A DNA stretch of 64,000 bases from an uncultured bacterium (lineage in GTDB: Bacteria; Bacteroidota; Bacteroidia; Bacteroidales; Bacteroidaceae). Below the pieces are notes generated by a model. The model saw nothing but the letters and a program-made list of their open reading frames with translations, searched no databases and was not told the DNA's origin. Shown here one piece after another: positions 14,981 to 24,977 of this stretch. The translations under genes were made by a program, and so were the position numbers. The stretch is taken from assembly GCA_905216025.1 (NCBI GenBank), contig CAJMSE010000007.1, forward strand, positions 1-64,000, given 5' to 3'. Every line of letters starts with the position of its first letter. Position 1 is the first letter of the stretch.

Positions 14981-16015
14981 ATGAGAAGTATCAGACAAAG
15001 ACTTACCGGAACGGTAATGGCGGCAGCCCTGCTCACCACCCTGGCTGCATGCAGCGATGAAAAATCCAAAGAGATAGTATGCTGGGGCGACAGCCTGACT
15101 GCCCCGCACGGCGGGAAGAGCATAAAATCGAAAATCAAAGGCATCATCAAAGGAAAGGCATATCCGGACTATCTGCAAGACATGGCAGGCAGCGGATATG
15201 AGATAATAAACGCCGGCGTGGGCGGAGAGAACACCCTGACGATAATGGCAAGGCAGGGAGCATGGCCGATGAAGCTGGCCCACGACGTGACGGTATACAG
15301 GAGCAGCGAGGAGGAATATGACAACTTCATAGGCAACGGAGACGTCGCGGGATTCGTATCGTCGTATAACGGCAAAAAAGTGACGCCGCTGCTGCAACTG
15401 GGATACGACACGGACAGTCCGGCACAGATGAACCCATGCACGATAGCCGGCAAGCGGTTCACGATATCTTCCGAATCAAAACACTGGAAAGAAAACGGCA
15501 GATTCGTACATGAATACAACTACTTCATCAGTCCGCAGGAAGAGACAGACTCGTCGTACACGCTGAAAGCGGGAAGCACAGTGACGACATACGCCATGGA
15601 ACACCTGCGGGGAAAGTATGCCAACGTGTTCTTCATCGGACAGAACGGTGGCTTCTCCGATGCGGCAGACCTGACAAGGCAGCTCAAGGACATGATAAGA
15701 TACAGCCGCAGCGGCAGGTTTGTGGTCGTCAGCTTCCACAAACCGAATGGGGTCATGCCCACAATAGCAAGGATGAAAGAGATGGAAGACTCGCTGCACA
15801 CGGCTTTCGGCAATCACTATATAAACCTGCGCGACTCGCTCGTAAGGGGCGGACTGCAACACGCAGGACTCACCCCGACAAGCGCGGACCGCGACTCGAC
15901 AAGGCATGGGCAGGTGCCGCCGCAGCTGCTGACGGACGGCGTGCACTTCACGGCAAAGGGATACAAGGAGATTGCAAGGCTCGTGAACGGCAAGCTGAAG
16001 GAGCTGGGATACTGA
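14981..16015 (+). CDS. SGNH/GDSL hydrolase lipoprotein
   Basis: A 344-residue lipoprotein with an SGNH hydrolase fold, probably an esterase acting on acylated polysaccharide or cell-wall material. The lipobox is LAAC at about residue 23. Nucleophile Ser is in CWGDSLT just after the signal; the Gly block is in NAGVGGENT, the Asn block in FIGQNGG, and the Asp-x-x-His pair in DGVHFTAKGY near the C-terminus. A large insertion (about 110-200) between blocks I and III is longer than in small esterases. It lies beside a xylanase, which would fit deacetylation of xylan, but the substrate is not shown. It converges with the prolyl oligopeptidase gene, 27 bp away. Its leader is highly structured. Confidence 0.85.
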   Translation: MRSIRQRLTGTVMAAALLTTLAACSDEKSKEIVCWGDSLTAPHGGKSIKSKIKGIIKGKAYPDYLQDMAGSGYEIINAGVGGENTLTIMARQGAWPMKLAHDVTVYRSSEEEYDNFIGNGDVAGFVSSYNGKKVTPLLQLGYDTDSPAQMNPCTIAGKRFTISSESKHWKENGRFVHEYNYFISPQEETDSSYTLKAGSTVTTYAMEHLRGKYANVFFIGQNGGFSDAADLTRQLKDMIRYSRSGRFVVVSFHKPNGVMPTIARMKEMEDSLHTAFGNHYINLRDSLVRGGLQHAGLTPTSADRDSTRHGQVPPQLLTDGVHFTAKGYKEIARLVNGKLKELGY

Positions 16016-16042
16016 GGAGTAATCCCCCACCCATCCGCGGCA

Positions 16043-18181
16043 TCAATACTTCAGACCCATGTTATAGAGAATGAAGCTATAGATGTCGGCCTGCTCCTCG
16101 AGAACCTTTGCCAACGGCTTACCGCCGCCATGTCCGGCCTTAGTGTCGATGCGGATGAGCACGGGAGACGGTCCGGAGTGGCACTCCTGAAGCGTGGCCG
16201 CGAACTTGAACGAATGGGCCGGAACGACGCGGTCGTCGTGGTCGGCAGTGGTGACGAGCGTGGCAGGATATGACGTGCCGGGCTTCAGGTTGTGCAGCGG
16301 AGAATAGCCGTGCAGGTATTCGAACATCTCACGGCTGTCCTCGCTCGTGCCGTAGTCGCTGGCCCAGTTCCACCCTATGGTGAACTTATGGTAGCGCAGC
16401 ATGTCCATGACACCGACCTCGGGCACGGCCACGCGGAACAGGTCGGGACGCTGCGTCATGCAGGCACCGACAAGAAGGCCGCCGTTGCTGCCGCCGACGA
16501 TGGCCAGACGCTCCGGAGAGGTGTATCTGTTGGCAATGAGATACTCAGCCGCCGCGATGAAATCGTCAAAGACATTCTGCTTCTGCATCTTCGTTCCGGC
16601 CAGGTGCCACTCCTCGCCATATTCGCCGCCACCGCGCAGGTTGGCCTCAACGTATATGCCGCCACACTCAAGGAAAGGTATGCGGGAGGAGGAGAAACGG
16701 GGCGACAGACTGACGTTGAAGCCTCCGTAGCCGTAAAGGAAGACAGGATTGCGGCCGTTGCGCTTCATACCCTTCTTGTAGGTGATGCTCATGGGCACGC
16801 GCGTGCCGTCCTTGCTGGTATAGAAAATCTGTTCGCTGACGTAGTCGGAAAGGCGGAACGACACCTTGGGCGCGGCAAAGAGGGTGCTCTTGTCGGCCTC
16901 TATGTCGTAGCTGTAGATAGTGGTCGGCATGGTATATGAACCGAAACCGTAGAAGCACTCCTTGTCGCCCTTACGCCCGCTGAAGCCCACCGAGCCGATC
17001 ATGGGCAGCGTGACCTCGTGAAGACGGCGGCCGTAGCTGTCGTGAACATAGGCATGATCGGTGGCATCCTTGGAGTATGTGAGCAGAAGGCGGTCGCCGA
17101 TGACCTCGGCCGAGGTGAGCACATTCTCTTCCTCGGGCACCAAAGGCAGCCAGCTGCCGATGCCGGGAGCGGCTAATGAGGCCGACATGAGCCGGCTGCG
17201 GGGCGCTCCGTGATTGGTCATAATGACTATCTGATTGCCGAAATTCTCTATCGGGTAGTAATAACAGCTCATGTCTGACGTCATCTGGATGAACTGGGAG
17301 CCGGGCTGCCGCAGGTCGCGCACATAGAGATTATTGCCCGCTCCCTCGCCACTCTCCATGAGGAAGGCCATCGTCTCCTCCTCGTTGACGGTGATGCTGT
17401 AGAAGCGTTTGGGATAGGCGGGATTCTGATAGAAGAGCACATCCTCGCTCTGGGGCGTACCAATCTTATGGTAATATATCTTATGCCCTTCGTTGACGCC
17501 GGAAAATTCCGTACCCTTGGCCAGCGGAGCATCGTATGCGCTGTAGTAGAAACCGTCGCCATGCCATGCCGCACCGGAGAACTTTGCCCACTCGATATGG
17601 TCGTCAAGCAAGCGGCCCGTAGCTACATCGAGGACATAGAACTCCTCCCAGTCGCTGCCGCTGCGCGAGATGGAATAGGCCGCATACTTGCCGTTATGAG
17701 AGAAATATACGCCCTTGAGAGCCACCGTACCGTCGTCGGAGAGCTTGTTCGGGTCAAGGAAGACACGCTGCTCGCCGTCGAGACGGTCCATGGTGTAGAG
17801 TATCGACTGGTTCTGCAGGCCGTCGTTGCGGTATATGTAATAGCGCCCGTGACGCTTGAAAGGCGTCCCTATCTTCTCGTAATCGGCAACCTGCTTGAGC
17901 CGCTTCAGCAGTTTGGCGCGGAACGGTATCTTCGCCATATAACTGTTCGTGACCTTATTCTCTGCCTCTACCCAGCGGGCCGTTGCCTCGCTCGTATCGT
18001 TCTCGAGCCACCGGTAAGGATCGGCAACCTTAGTACCGAAATATTCATCCACCGTATTGCCCTTCACTGTCTCCGGATATCTTATCTGTGCCATGACCTG
18101 CTGCGATAATCCCATGGCAAAAGCCATGGCTATGACTGCCTTAAACTCCATTTTCAATCTAACCGTCATTAACCTAATCAT
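16043..18181 (-). CDS. Prolyl oligopeptidase family S9A, exported
   Basis: A serine peptidase cleaving short peptides after proline. The N-terminal beta-propeller half opens with the S9A motif DPYRWLEND; the C-terminal alpha/beta-hydrolase half has the triad in GGSNGG (Ser), DHDDRVVPAHS (Asp) and KAGHGGGKP (His). Length 712 is normal. A signal peptide (MEFKAVIAMAFAMGLSQQVMAQ) indicates periplasmic location. The listed start is the longest; Met at 18169 or 18151 gives a cleaner signal peptide and may be the true start. It is 39 bp downstream of the Rpn-family gene and could be read from that promoter. Confidence 0.93.
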   Translation of the reverse strand: MIRLMTVRLKMEFKAVIAMAFAMGLSQQVMAQIRYPETVKGNTVDEYFGTKVADPYRWLENDTSEATARWVEAENKVTNSYMAKIPFRAKLLKRLKQVADYEKIGTPFKRHGRYYIYRNDGLQNQSILYTMDRLDGEQRVFLDPNKLSDDGTVALKGVYFSHNGKYAAYSISRSGSDWEEFYVLDVATGRLLDDHIEWAKFSGAAWHGDGFYYSAYDAPLAKGTEFSGVNEGHKIYYHKIGTPQSEDVLFYQNPAYPKRFYSITVNEEETMAFLMESGEGAGNNLYVRDLRQPGSQFIQMTSDMSCYYYPIENFGNQIVIMTNHGAPRSRLMSASLAAPGIGSWLPLVPEEENVLTSAEVIGDRLLLTYSKDATDHAYVHDSYGRRLHEVTLPMIGSVGFSGRKGDKECFYGFGSYTMPTTIYSYDIEADKSTLFAAPKVSFRLSDYVSEQIFYTSKDGTRVPMSITYKKGMKRNGRNPVFLYGYGGFNVSLSPRFSSSRIPFLECGGIYVEANLRGGGEYGEEWHLAGTKMQKQNVFDDFIAAAEYLIANRYTSPERLAIVGGSNGGLLVGACMTQRPDLFRVAVPEVGVMDMLRYHKFTIGWNWASDYGTSEDSREMFEYLHGYSPLHNLKPGTSYPATLVTTADHDDRVVPAHSFKFAATLQECHSGPSPVLIRIDTKAGHGGGKPLAKVLEEQADIYSFILYNMGLKY

Positions 18182-18220
18182 ATATAATCACTCACCTGGA
18201 TATTATTATTCATCCTTCAC

Positions 18221-19120
18221 TCACTTGTCAATCACATTTATCTCGTCTGCAGACAAACCTGTTGCAGCAGATATCTGCTCAACCGAAAGACCGATGCCAA
18301 GCATGGAACGGGCAATAGAGCGCTTCTCTTCCATGCGGCCCTCGGCCATGCCTTTCTCCATGCCTTTCTCAAATCCACGGTCCAGTCCTTTCTTCTCGGC
18401 CGTAGTCATGATACTGTACCAATCGCGGTAAATCTTAAGACTTTCTTCATAGCCCAAACGCTCACGACGGTTGAACTTGGCTATCTCGGCAACTTCGAAC
18501 AGGCGCTGGAAGACCTTTTCCTGTAAAGCTGCCGGCCGCTCAAAGAGAGTGGCGAGGTGACGGATGGCATAAAGCCACTTGTCGAAAAGGGTGACAAGCT
18601 CCTTCTCTGTCTTGGTGAACTTCGGCATCTCGAGATACACATACACCAGCTTGTCGTAGAAGACCTTGCCCGTATGCATATCCACCAACTTCACCTCGTG
18701 ATGGAAATATTCGGGGTCTGTATCGTCAAAACAGAAGTTGAGGATGCCTATAGTGTACACTGTCTTGAGGTTATAGTCCCAGCTGTTGCCACGGATAGCC
18801 TGGTCGCGGATGGGGAATGTGGAATAGAACACGCTGCGATCCTTGAAAAACTGCTGCTCGGCCTTCTGCATCTCGACAAGGAACTTCTCGCCCTTCTCAT
18901 TCTCGCAATAAACATCGAACACGGCCTTACGGTCGAGCTCTCCTGTCCCGAGCTGCTCGCTGTTGAGGTAGGTAAGGTCGCGGATGACTTCCTTGCCGTC
19001 AAACATGGAATTGAGGAAACTGATGAGAAGGTCCTTGTTAACCTCCGTTCCAAACAGCTTCTTGAAAGCAAAGTCGGTATAAAAGTTGACGTATCTCTCG
19101 TCGAGGTTGCCTAATGCCAT
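18221..19120 (-). CDS. Rpn-family PD-(D/E)XK nuclease / transposase-like protein (TIGR01784)
   Basis: A 299-residue member of the Rpn (recombination-promoting nuclease) PDDEXK family, which in Escherichia coli nicks DNA and raises recA-independent recombination. It opens with YVNFYTDFAFKKLFG, typical of the family; the catalytic region is FDVYCENEKGEKFLVEMQKA with the E-x-Q variant of the nuclease motif. The C-terminus is a charged repeat (EKGLDRGFEKGMEKGMAEGR) and a helical segment. Start at 19120 (MALGNLDERY) is chosen over 19162 because the promoter at 19151-19158 lies between them. No inverted repeats flank it, so it is not an insertion sequence. Confidence 0.87.
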   Translation of the reverse strand: MALGNLDERYVNFYTDFAFKKLFGTEVNKDLLISFLNSMFDGKEVIRDLTYLNSEQLGTGELDRKAVFDVYCENEKGEKFLVEMQKAEQQFFKDRSVFYSTFPIRDQAIRGNSWDYNLKTVYTIGILNFCFDDTDPEYFHHEVKLVDMHTGKVFYDKLVYVYLEMPKFTKTEKELVTLFDKWLYAIRHLATLFERPAALQEKVFQRLFEVAEIAKFNRRERLGYEESLKIYRDWYSIMTTAEKKGLDRGFEKGMEKGMAEGRMEEKRSIARSMLGIGLSVEQISAATGLSADEINVIDK

Positions 19121-19150
19121 AATCGTTGCGTTTTTATATATTATACGCGG

Positions 19151-19158
19151 CAAAGATA
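19151..19158 (-). promoter_or_regulatory. -7 promoter element for the Rpn-family gene
   Basis: TATCTTTG on the minus strand, 30 bp before the chosen start at 19120. It rules out the longer reading from 19162. Confidence 0.6.
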
Positions 19159-19235
19159 CCAATTTAAAAGTTTATGGCAAAATCAACCTTACAAAAAAAA
19201 ATGAAGACAGGCAAAAGATGACGAAGAGCAGGATA

Positions 19236-19293
19236 CAAAACGCAAAGGGAGGCATGCAGCAGGATGCAAAAGCACATCCCCGGCATGCCTCCC
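19236..19293 (-). terminator. Terminator at the end of the polysaccharide utilization locus
   Basis: On the minus strand GGGAGGCATGC and GCATGCCTCCC form a perfect 11-bp stem (19247-19257 with 19283-19293), with an inner GGATG/CATCC stem, followed by TTTGCGTTTTG. It is 21 bp after the stop of the last locus gene. Confidence 0.8.
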
Positions 19294-19314
19294 GGCTTCC
19301 AACTACTAACTATA

Positions 19315-22300
19315 TTATTTCACAATCTTACGCGTCTGTCCGCTGCCTTTCCTGATATATATGCCATGAGCGGCAGAAGAAGATGCTGCAGGACGCCCAC
19401 CAACAGTGAAAACCTTGTCTGCGGCTGATACACCATCGGCTGTGATGCCATTGACAGACGTCACAGTGAATCCGTGGATGGGCATCGTCACTCCGTCCCA
19501 TGACTCTATAAGCCTGAGCTTGTCGGGATTATAAATCAACGATGAATAATTGCTCACCTGAGGACGGTTGTCGGCCGTAACGATATTCCACTCTCCACCG
19601 GTAAGGACAAAGCTGCCGACCGGTGCCTTCACCCTCACATTGAAATAACCGCGCATTCCGGATTCATCCGTGATGGCACGCGCTACGGACTCTCCAGACT
19701 GGAAGAATATTGAAACCGTATCCGCAGAATGATAGATATAAGGCTCACCGGGTACTGTCTCTGTCACCTCCGTGAGGCAGAGTTCCGTGCCGGTGGCATT
19801 GACGCCGGCAATCTTATAAAGCGTCATGCCTTTCGACGGAGTAATGGCCTGAGGCAGGCATACCGTACCCCAATGGCTCTTATCAGTGGCTGTACGGAGA
19901 AGCGGCAGGTAACGGAAACGGAAATCCGTGGCACACCACCATCCCTCGCGCTTATCACCGGTGGATGTCTTGTCGCCAAGTTTCCGCCACGCATTATCTA
20001 TAGCTCCGTTCTTTGAACTGCAGAAACCGACAGTCACAGCTTCGTCGTCACCGACATAGACGGGAGCAGTGGACAACGGTTGCCATATCTGCCCAGATGT
20101 TGCCATGGAAATGTCGATTAGATCGGCAGAAAGCAACGGTGACACCACGCTGTCTGTTGACGTCACGAGATAGGCGTGCTGGTCTGACAGACAATAATGC
20201 TCTGTGGCAGCAACACAATCGAGCACATAAAGACCGTGAGTAAGACCGGTTACGGTCTGTCTAATTCCCAAAGTGGCAGCTGAGCCTTCTGCCGCGTCTA
20301 TGCCTGACCACCATGCGTTCCAGCATTTCTTGCCGGCTATGGTGGCCATACGCTGGTCGCCTCCGGTATATGTTCCGCTCTTGACAGTCCATCCGGATGA
20401 AGATGTGGCAAAGTCGGGTGACTTTATCACATCGCCGGCAACTGACAGAGGAAGGCATGCTTCCAAAGCATCAGCAAGATGGCGGTGAGCATCGATGACA
20501 GCAACAGCCGTAGACGCAGACTTCGCCTCATCTACAGCCAAAAGCAACTCGTCGCTGCCAGGCAGGCAGAAAGGTTCTATGGCTCCGGCCACGGTAAGCA
20601 GAGAGTCGATGGCTTGTCTGGTATTATATGCCCGCAACGCATCTGCCACAGCCTGACGCAAGGCAAGGTAAGTAGTCTCATCACTACCGGTGGCTGAAGC
20701 GACAGCCTCTGACAGTTCGGCAGCCAACGCCTTATCTGAAGATATATAGCTGTTCACTGCGGCAGCCCTGAGCTTCAAGGCAGAGACACCATCGGCAATG
20801 GCCTCGGCACGGGTGTCGTAAAGACGGCAGAGCATGATCTTATCAATCTGGGACATTGCAGCCTGACGGCGCAACGAAAGCAGAGCCTTTGAATATTCAC
20901 CGCTGTTGAAATAAAAGGCCTGATTGCTCCATGTGGGACTGATGCCTAATGAAACGACAGTAGAATTCTCTGTCTTACCGTCGGCAGTAAGACTCAGTCT
21001 GTTATAAGTCAATCCGTCAGCACACACGGCTGCAGAAAAATAATAGTCGGCACCGGGAGCTATATCGATGACAGCCTTAACCGAACCGGCACCATCGGCC
21101 GCCATATCAGAGAAAGCCTGAAGGTATGTACCGCCGTCGATACTGCCATGGCTCATCACCTCAAAATGAGGCTGGCCGATAGGCTCTCCCTCGCCGTTGC
21201 TCCATGATGTGATACCAAGGTCAAAATCGCCGTTGACAAAAACATTGCCGCCAAGATAACGCGTGGCACCGGAATCATCGGTTACGGCGTCTCCGGCCTC
21301 AAAGTCGCTGGCTGAAGCCATCTGCTCACGGGTGTAAAGGTCCTTACCCGTGGCATCTATCACATGAACGCGGTATACAGAACCGTTTTCAGCCGGAGTT
21401 ATATCAAACGTGTAGTCAGCCTCCTCTTCCTGAAGCTTAACCTCAGCCACTGTCTCCCAGCGACCGGCAGAAATCTTACGCTCAACGGTCATGCTGCCGT
21501 TATACTCCCCGTTATATTCATGCCACGAGAGATGAGCCGTCGACGAGGACTTATCAAACTTGACAGAGAAATCCGTGGGAGCGCGCATGGCCGGAATTGC
21601 CGGAACATAATCATAGCGTGAGTCATAACCCACGGCAGAAGGGGTCTGGGCATAATACTCACCGAAAGGAGTGAGCACACCGTTGACATTGTCATATACC
21701 TTGCGGCAGTCTTCCACCCAGTTGTATATAGCGTAACGCTCAAGCCACGGTGTAGCCTCAAGACCATCGACCACGGGACCCATGTGCTGCAACTCAATGG
21801 CATAGTTGGCAGCCGAACCTGTACGGTCGGAACCAGGCCATCCGGTCCAGTTGGCACCATAATTCATCTCTGTAATCCAAATGGGGCGGCGGGTCCGGTC
21901 GTGCACAGCCTTGAGCTGGTTATACCAGCTGCTCCAGTCGCTATACCAGTAGCAGTGCATTACGACATAGTCGCAACGCCAACCGCGCTTGTCGATAGAG
22001 TCTATAAAATTGTAGAGCCACGTGAGATTACTTGACATGGCAGGCGAACCGAGACGGCGGCCGGTGGCCATCATGTCGGGCCATGTGCGGAGCACCTCAT
22101 CGACAGTGTTCACCTGCTCACGGTCATCGTTGGTATTGTCAGGTTCGTTGTTGCCGAGGATATTGGCAGACGTACCATTGTTGCCCACATCGCTGATTCC
22201 GGGCCACCCCTCATGGTGATGCTGGGTGACGTATTCGCGGTCAGCCCATACGTTGACACCGGCATCCCAGTTATAGCACCACGTAGTATTGAGCATCGTG

Positions 22301-22986
22301 TTGGCTGTGACATCGTTGCCGGCATATCCCTTCTTACTGGCGTCATTCCATTTTGACACCCGGATAGACGAAACGGCGGAAGAGAGAATATTGGGAAGGT
22401 CGATATTTAAAGTGCCCTTATCGGCAATATAGACACGGCTGTAGCCCTTGCCGTCGGCCTTGGTGGCAAAGCACACCATATATCCGCGACGAAGCGTGAA
22501 ACTACGGATGACATTGTCCATCGGCTTTCCGCCGAGCGACACGCGAGCACCTGCACCGTACTGCTCAGACTCGCCCGTCTGGCCCTTGCCGGTATATACG
22601 GTAAGAGACTTGGCACTGTCGTGATACGGCAAGAGGATGGTGCCGTCGGCATAGATGCGCAACTGGCAGTTGGAGGCCGTAGCAGCACGCTGTCCGTTAA
22701 TAGTGATGTTGGCAAGATGACGGGTCGCTGCCGTTGGTCTTATACTCTTGAATATCACTACTGCATTGTCTGCATCAGTGATGTCAAGTGTGGCACCGGC
22801 AGCAAACGGGGTCGACGAGGTAATGACATAGTCGACAGCTGAAGACAATGTGACTGCTCCACTGACCTGCTCTACAGTCTCGGTGGTATTGGCAGAATTG
22901 AGAATGGCAGAAAACGATAAAGCCGCGCAGGCGAGAAGCATGCGCAAGCGGCGTATAAAGGCATAGTAGATAATTTTCATAATCAC
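19315..22986 (-). CDS. Secreted GH128-like (Glyco_hydro_cc) glycan hydrolase with added modules
   Basis: A 1223-residue extracellular enzyme, last gene of the locus. After a signal peptide and a beta-sandwich region (about 40-200), residues about 205-470 match the Glyco_hydro_cc/GH128 type. Likely catalytic Glu279 is in ILGNNEPD and Glu371 in WITEMNYG, with W/Y-rich strands between. Known GH128 enzymes are beta-1,3-glucanases. A fibronectin-like region (about 475-560), two beta-sandwich modules (one beginning VNGDFDLGITSW, one beginning SPDFATSSSGW) separated by Ala-rich helices, and a C-terminal tail (VGGRPAASSSAAHGIYIRKG) follow. The second module resembles those in the first two locus proteins. 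A start at 22980 is equally possible. Family is fairly sure, substrate is not. Confidence 0.75.
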   Translation of the reverse strand: MIMKIIYYAFIRRLRMLLACAALSFSAILNSANTTETVEQVSGAVTLSSAVDYVITSSTPFAAGATLDITDADNAVVIFKSIRPTAATRHLANITINGQRAATASNCQLRIYADGTILLPYHDSAKSLTVYTGKGQTGESEQYGAGARVSLGGKPMDNVIRSFTLRRGYMVCFATKADGKGYSRVYIADKGTLNIDLPNILSSAVSSIRVSKWNDASKKGYAGNDVTANTMLNTTWCYNWDAGVNVWADREYVTQHHHEGWPGISDVGNNGTSANILGNNEPDNTNDDREQVNTVDEVLRTWPDMMATGRRLGSPAMSSNLTWLYNFIDSIDKRGWRCDYVVMHCYWYSDWSSWYNQLKAVHDRTRRPIWITEMNYGANWTGWPGSDRTGSAANYAIELQHMGPVVDGLEATPWLERYAIYNWVEDCRKVYDNVNGVLTPFGEYYAQTPSAVGYDSRYDYVPAIPAMRAPTDFSVKFDKSSSTAHLSWHEYNGEYNGSMTVERKISAGRWETVAEVKLQEEEADYTFDITPAENGSVYRVHVIDATGKDLYTREQMASASDFEAGDAVTDDSGATRYLGGNVFVNGDFDLGITSWSNGEGEPIGQPHFEVMSHGSIDGGTYLQAFSDMAADGAGSVKAVIDIAPGADYYFSAAVCADGLTYNRLSLTADGKTENSTVVSLGISPTWSNQAFYFNSGEYSKALLSLRRQAAMSQIDKIMLCRLYDTRAEAIADGVSALKLRAAAVNSYISSDKALAAELSEAVASATGSDETTYLALRQAVADALRAYNTRQAIDSLLTVAGAIEPFCLPGSDELLLAVDEAKSASTAVAVIDAHRHLADALEACLPLSVAGDVIKSPDFATSSSGWTVKSGTYTGGDQRMATIAGKKCWNAWWSGIDAAEGSAATLGIRQTVTGLTHGLYVLDCVAATEHYCLSDQHAYLVTSTDSVVSPLLSADLIDISMATSGQIWQPLSTAPVYVGDDEAVTVGFCSSKNGAIDNAWRKLGDKTSTGDKREGWWCATDFRFRYLPLLRTATDKSHWGTVCLPQAITPSKGMTLYKIAGVNATGTELCLTEVTETVPGEPYIYHSADTVSIFFQSGESVARAITDESGMRGYFNVRVKAPVGSFVLTGGEWNIVTADNRPQVSNYSSLIYNPDKLRLIESWDGVTMPIHGFTVTSVNGITADGVSAADKVFTVGGRPAASSSAAHGIYIRKGSGQTRKIVK

Positions 22987-23021
22987 AGGCTATAGTTTTT
23001 ATGGATGTCTTTAAGGATGAA

Positions 23022-23095
23022 AAGCCAAAGGACTGAATACTTTGCGGAGGGTCCGTGACGGAGGCGCCGGTACAAACTATCCAGACCTTTGGCTT
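23022..23095. repeat. Intercistronic inverted repeat before the GH128-like gene
   Basis: AAGCCAAAGG (23022-23031) and CCTTTGGCTT (23086-23095) are perfect reverse complements 54 bp apart. They lie in the 116-bp gap between the second susD-like gene and the GH128-like gene. The transcript could fold here and reduce read-through or fix an mRNA end, leaving the enzyme at lower level than SusC/D. Confidence 0.55.
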
Positions 23096-23102
23096 GATAT
23101 GA

Positions 23103-24938
23103 CTACTCTTCTTCCTTGCCAACAAGGAAGCCGATGCTGTTGTTCCAGTTCAGATACCACGACTGCATATCGTAAAGATCGGCCTTGATGGCACTCTGCA
23201 TTGCACCGCTGGCAGCCTTGCCACGGCGGGCGTAGATGCGGTCGGCAAGATAAGCGGGGTCGTTACGGCGCAAGGCTATGCGCATGAGATCGTAGAAGCG
23301 TATACCCTCAAAAGCGAACTCAAGGGCACCTTCGTCTACAATAAGGTCCTCGACCTTCTCCGTCTGCCATGCTATCTGACCGAGCGAATCGTCGGCCAGT
23401 TCATCATTGTAAGGCATCTGGTAGTAAGCATTCATAGGCGTATAGCCGGAGCCACGGCTGTGGATGCCCTGGGTATTGCTGTTTGAGAAGCCGGCACCAT
23501 TGAATCCATCCACCGTATTCAGCACATATGAAGTGTTGGGGAAGTTGAAACGGCGGAGCCACAAAGAGTCGGCACGGTAATGCGGAATGACCGAATCTTC
23601 TATCACCTTGTTATTGATACCGTTTGACAATATCTGGAAAGCAAAACGGGGATAGCCGGCACGGTTGAGAGCCTCGGCCATACGCAGATAGACGAGTGTG
23701 CGGCGATATATCTTCACATTACGCGAAAAATACTTGTTAATCTCCTGATAAAGTTCAAGACGCTCACCTGTGTTTCCTATCACGGCACCATTCTCGGAAT
23801 GGAACCATGTATTATCAAGACGCAGGTCGCCGTTTCCTTTCGTAAGAGTCTTGGGAGCGTAAATAACATTGTATCCGGTTGAGCTGCGCGTCACGTCACA
23901 ATAGGTCTGAGCCATGGATATGTCCTGGATTGCCTGCGACGGAGTGAGACTCACCTTGAAGTCGTTTGTGGACGTGCTGTTGAAAATGTTACGCATATTG
24001 CTATAACCCGGTTCTGATGCAAGCGAATCGCCAGGAATAAGAGTGATAAGCTCAGACGTCTCACCATAATCATTGCTGTTTATATTGCTTGACCAGTTAT
24101 TCCAAGGATTCGACCATGTCTTTGTATCCTGCCACATTATTCCATTTACCGACGTAGCATAATGAGAGTTTGCCCCGTTGCGCTTGCTTATATAATTATA
24201 ATAGCAGAGCGCAGACTCCTTATAATGGCCAGCCCAAAGGTTTAGGTCACCCAAAAGTATGTTTATCGGGAAGAACATCGACTTGGAAGCCAACCCGCCG
24301 ATAGTCCTGTAGCCAGGAAGTTCCACATCGGCAAGCGGCTGGATGTCTTTTATTAGCTCCTCACAGAGCTCTGTAATGCCAATAGTCGGATATGTCTTAT
24401 CAGCATCTTCCTTGGTAAGAATAGGGGTCGTGACGAAAGGTACACGCCCATAGTTAAGTGCAAGTTGCAGGTAAGTCCATGCACGGACAGCCTTCACGGC
24501 AGCAAACTCCTTCAAGAAAATCTGCTCGTTACGGTTGTTACGCATGGCTGTATCAGCATTGGCAATGAAATAGTTGCAATTGTTGATGACGGCATAATAG
24601 TCACGCGGCTGGTTGTATACATTATCGGAACCGATATTGAACAGAGCGACATCGCGCAGGTCTGAACTCGTGGCATCGGTGATGTCAACAAGGTCTCCGC
24701 GGGCTTCTCCAAGCAGGATGGTGCGGTCGGAGAGCTTCTGTACGCCTTTGAGAACGCCTATGACAGAGAATATTGTATCAGAGGCATTATTTATGTGACT
24801 GCCGTTTGCGTCTATGACGTATTCCGAATCGTGCTCGAAAAAATCGCTGCACGACACCGTAAGCATAGATGCTGCCATCAGGCCGAGAACCGGACGCTGT
24901 ACGGCACTGGTTATCTTGTTTATCAATGATGTTTTCAT
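23103..24938 (-). CDS. SusD/RagB-family surface glycan-binding lipoprotein (second pair)
   Basis: The outer-membrane lipoprotein that caps the SusC transporter and binds oligosaccharide at the cell surface. 611 residues from the chosen start at 24938 (MKTSLINKIT), with lipobox MLTVSC-SDFFE. It has helical TPR-like segments typical of the family (AVRAWTYLQLALNYGRVPF) and the C-terminal FEGIRFYDLMRIALRRNDP signature. An upstream Met at 24968 is rejected because it precedes the signal without adding similarity. It lies 39 bp after its SusC partner. The chain is clearly SusD-like but diverges from the other SusD here, so the two pairs probably bind different ligands or chain lengths. Confidence 0.93.
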   Translation of the reverse strand: MKTSLINKITSAVQRPVLGLMAASMLTVSCSDFFEHDSEYVIDANGSHINNASDTIFSVIGVLKGVQKLSDRTILLGEARGDLVDITDATSSDLRDVALFNIGSDNVYNQPRDYYAVINNCNYFIANADTAMRNNRNEQIFLKEFAAVKAVRAWTYLQLALNYGRVPFVTTPILTKEDADKTYPTIGITELCEELIKDIQPLADVELPGYRTIGGLASKSMFFPINILLGDLNLWAGHYKESALCYYNYISKRNGANSHYATSVNGIMWQDTKTWSNPWNNWSSNINSNDYGETSELITLIPGDSLASEPGYSNMRNIFNSTSTNDFKVSLTPSQAIQDISMAQTYCDVTRSSTGYNVIYAPKTLTKGNGDLRLDNTWFHSENGAVIGNTGERLELYQEINKYFSRNVKIYRRTLVYLRMAEALNRAGYPRFAFQILSNGINNKVIEDSVIPHYRADSLWLRRFNFPNTSYVLNTVDGFNGAGFSNSNTQGIHSRGSGYTPMNAYYQMPYNDELADDSLGQIAWQTEKVEDLIVDEGALEFAFEGIRFYDLMRIALRRNDPAYLADRIYARRGKAASGAMQSAIKADLYDMQSWYLNWNNSIGFLVGKEEE

Positions 24939-24977
24939 AAACTTATATTTGATGTTTGCAATAAACATTGTAGCACA

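Noticed and set aside
18221..19120. Insertion sequence
   Set aside because: The protein is Rpn/PDDEXK type sometimes labelled transposase, but there are no terminal inverted repeats or target duplications visible.
23040..23100. Promoter TAGTTTG before the GH128-like gene
   Set aside because: One base short of the TAnnTTTG element, so spacing does not fit.
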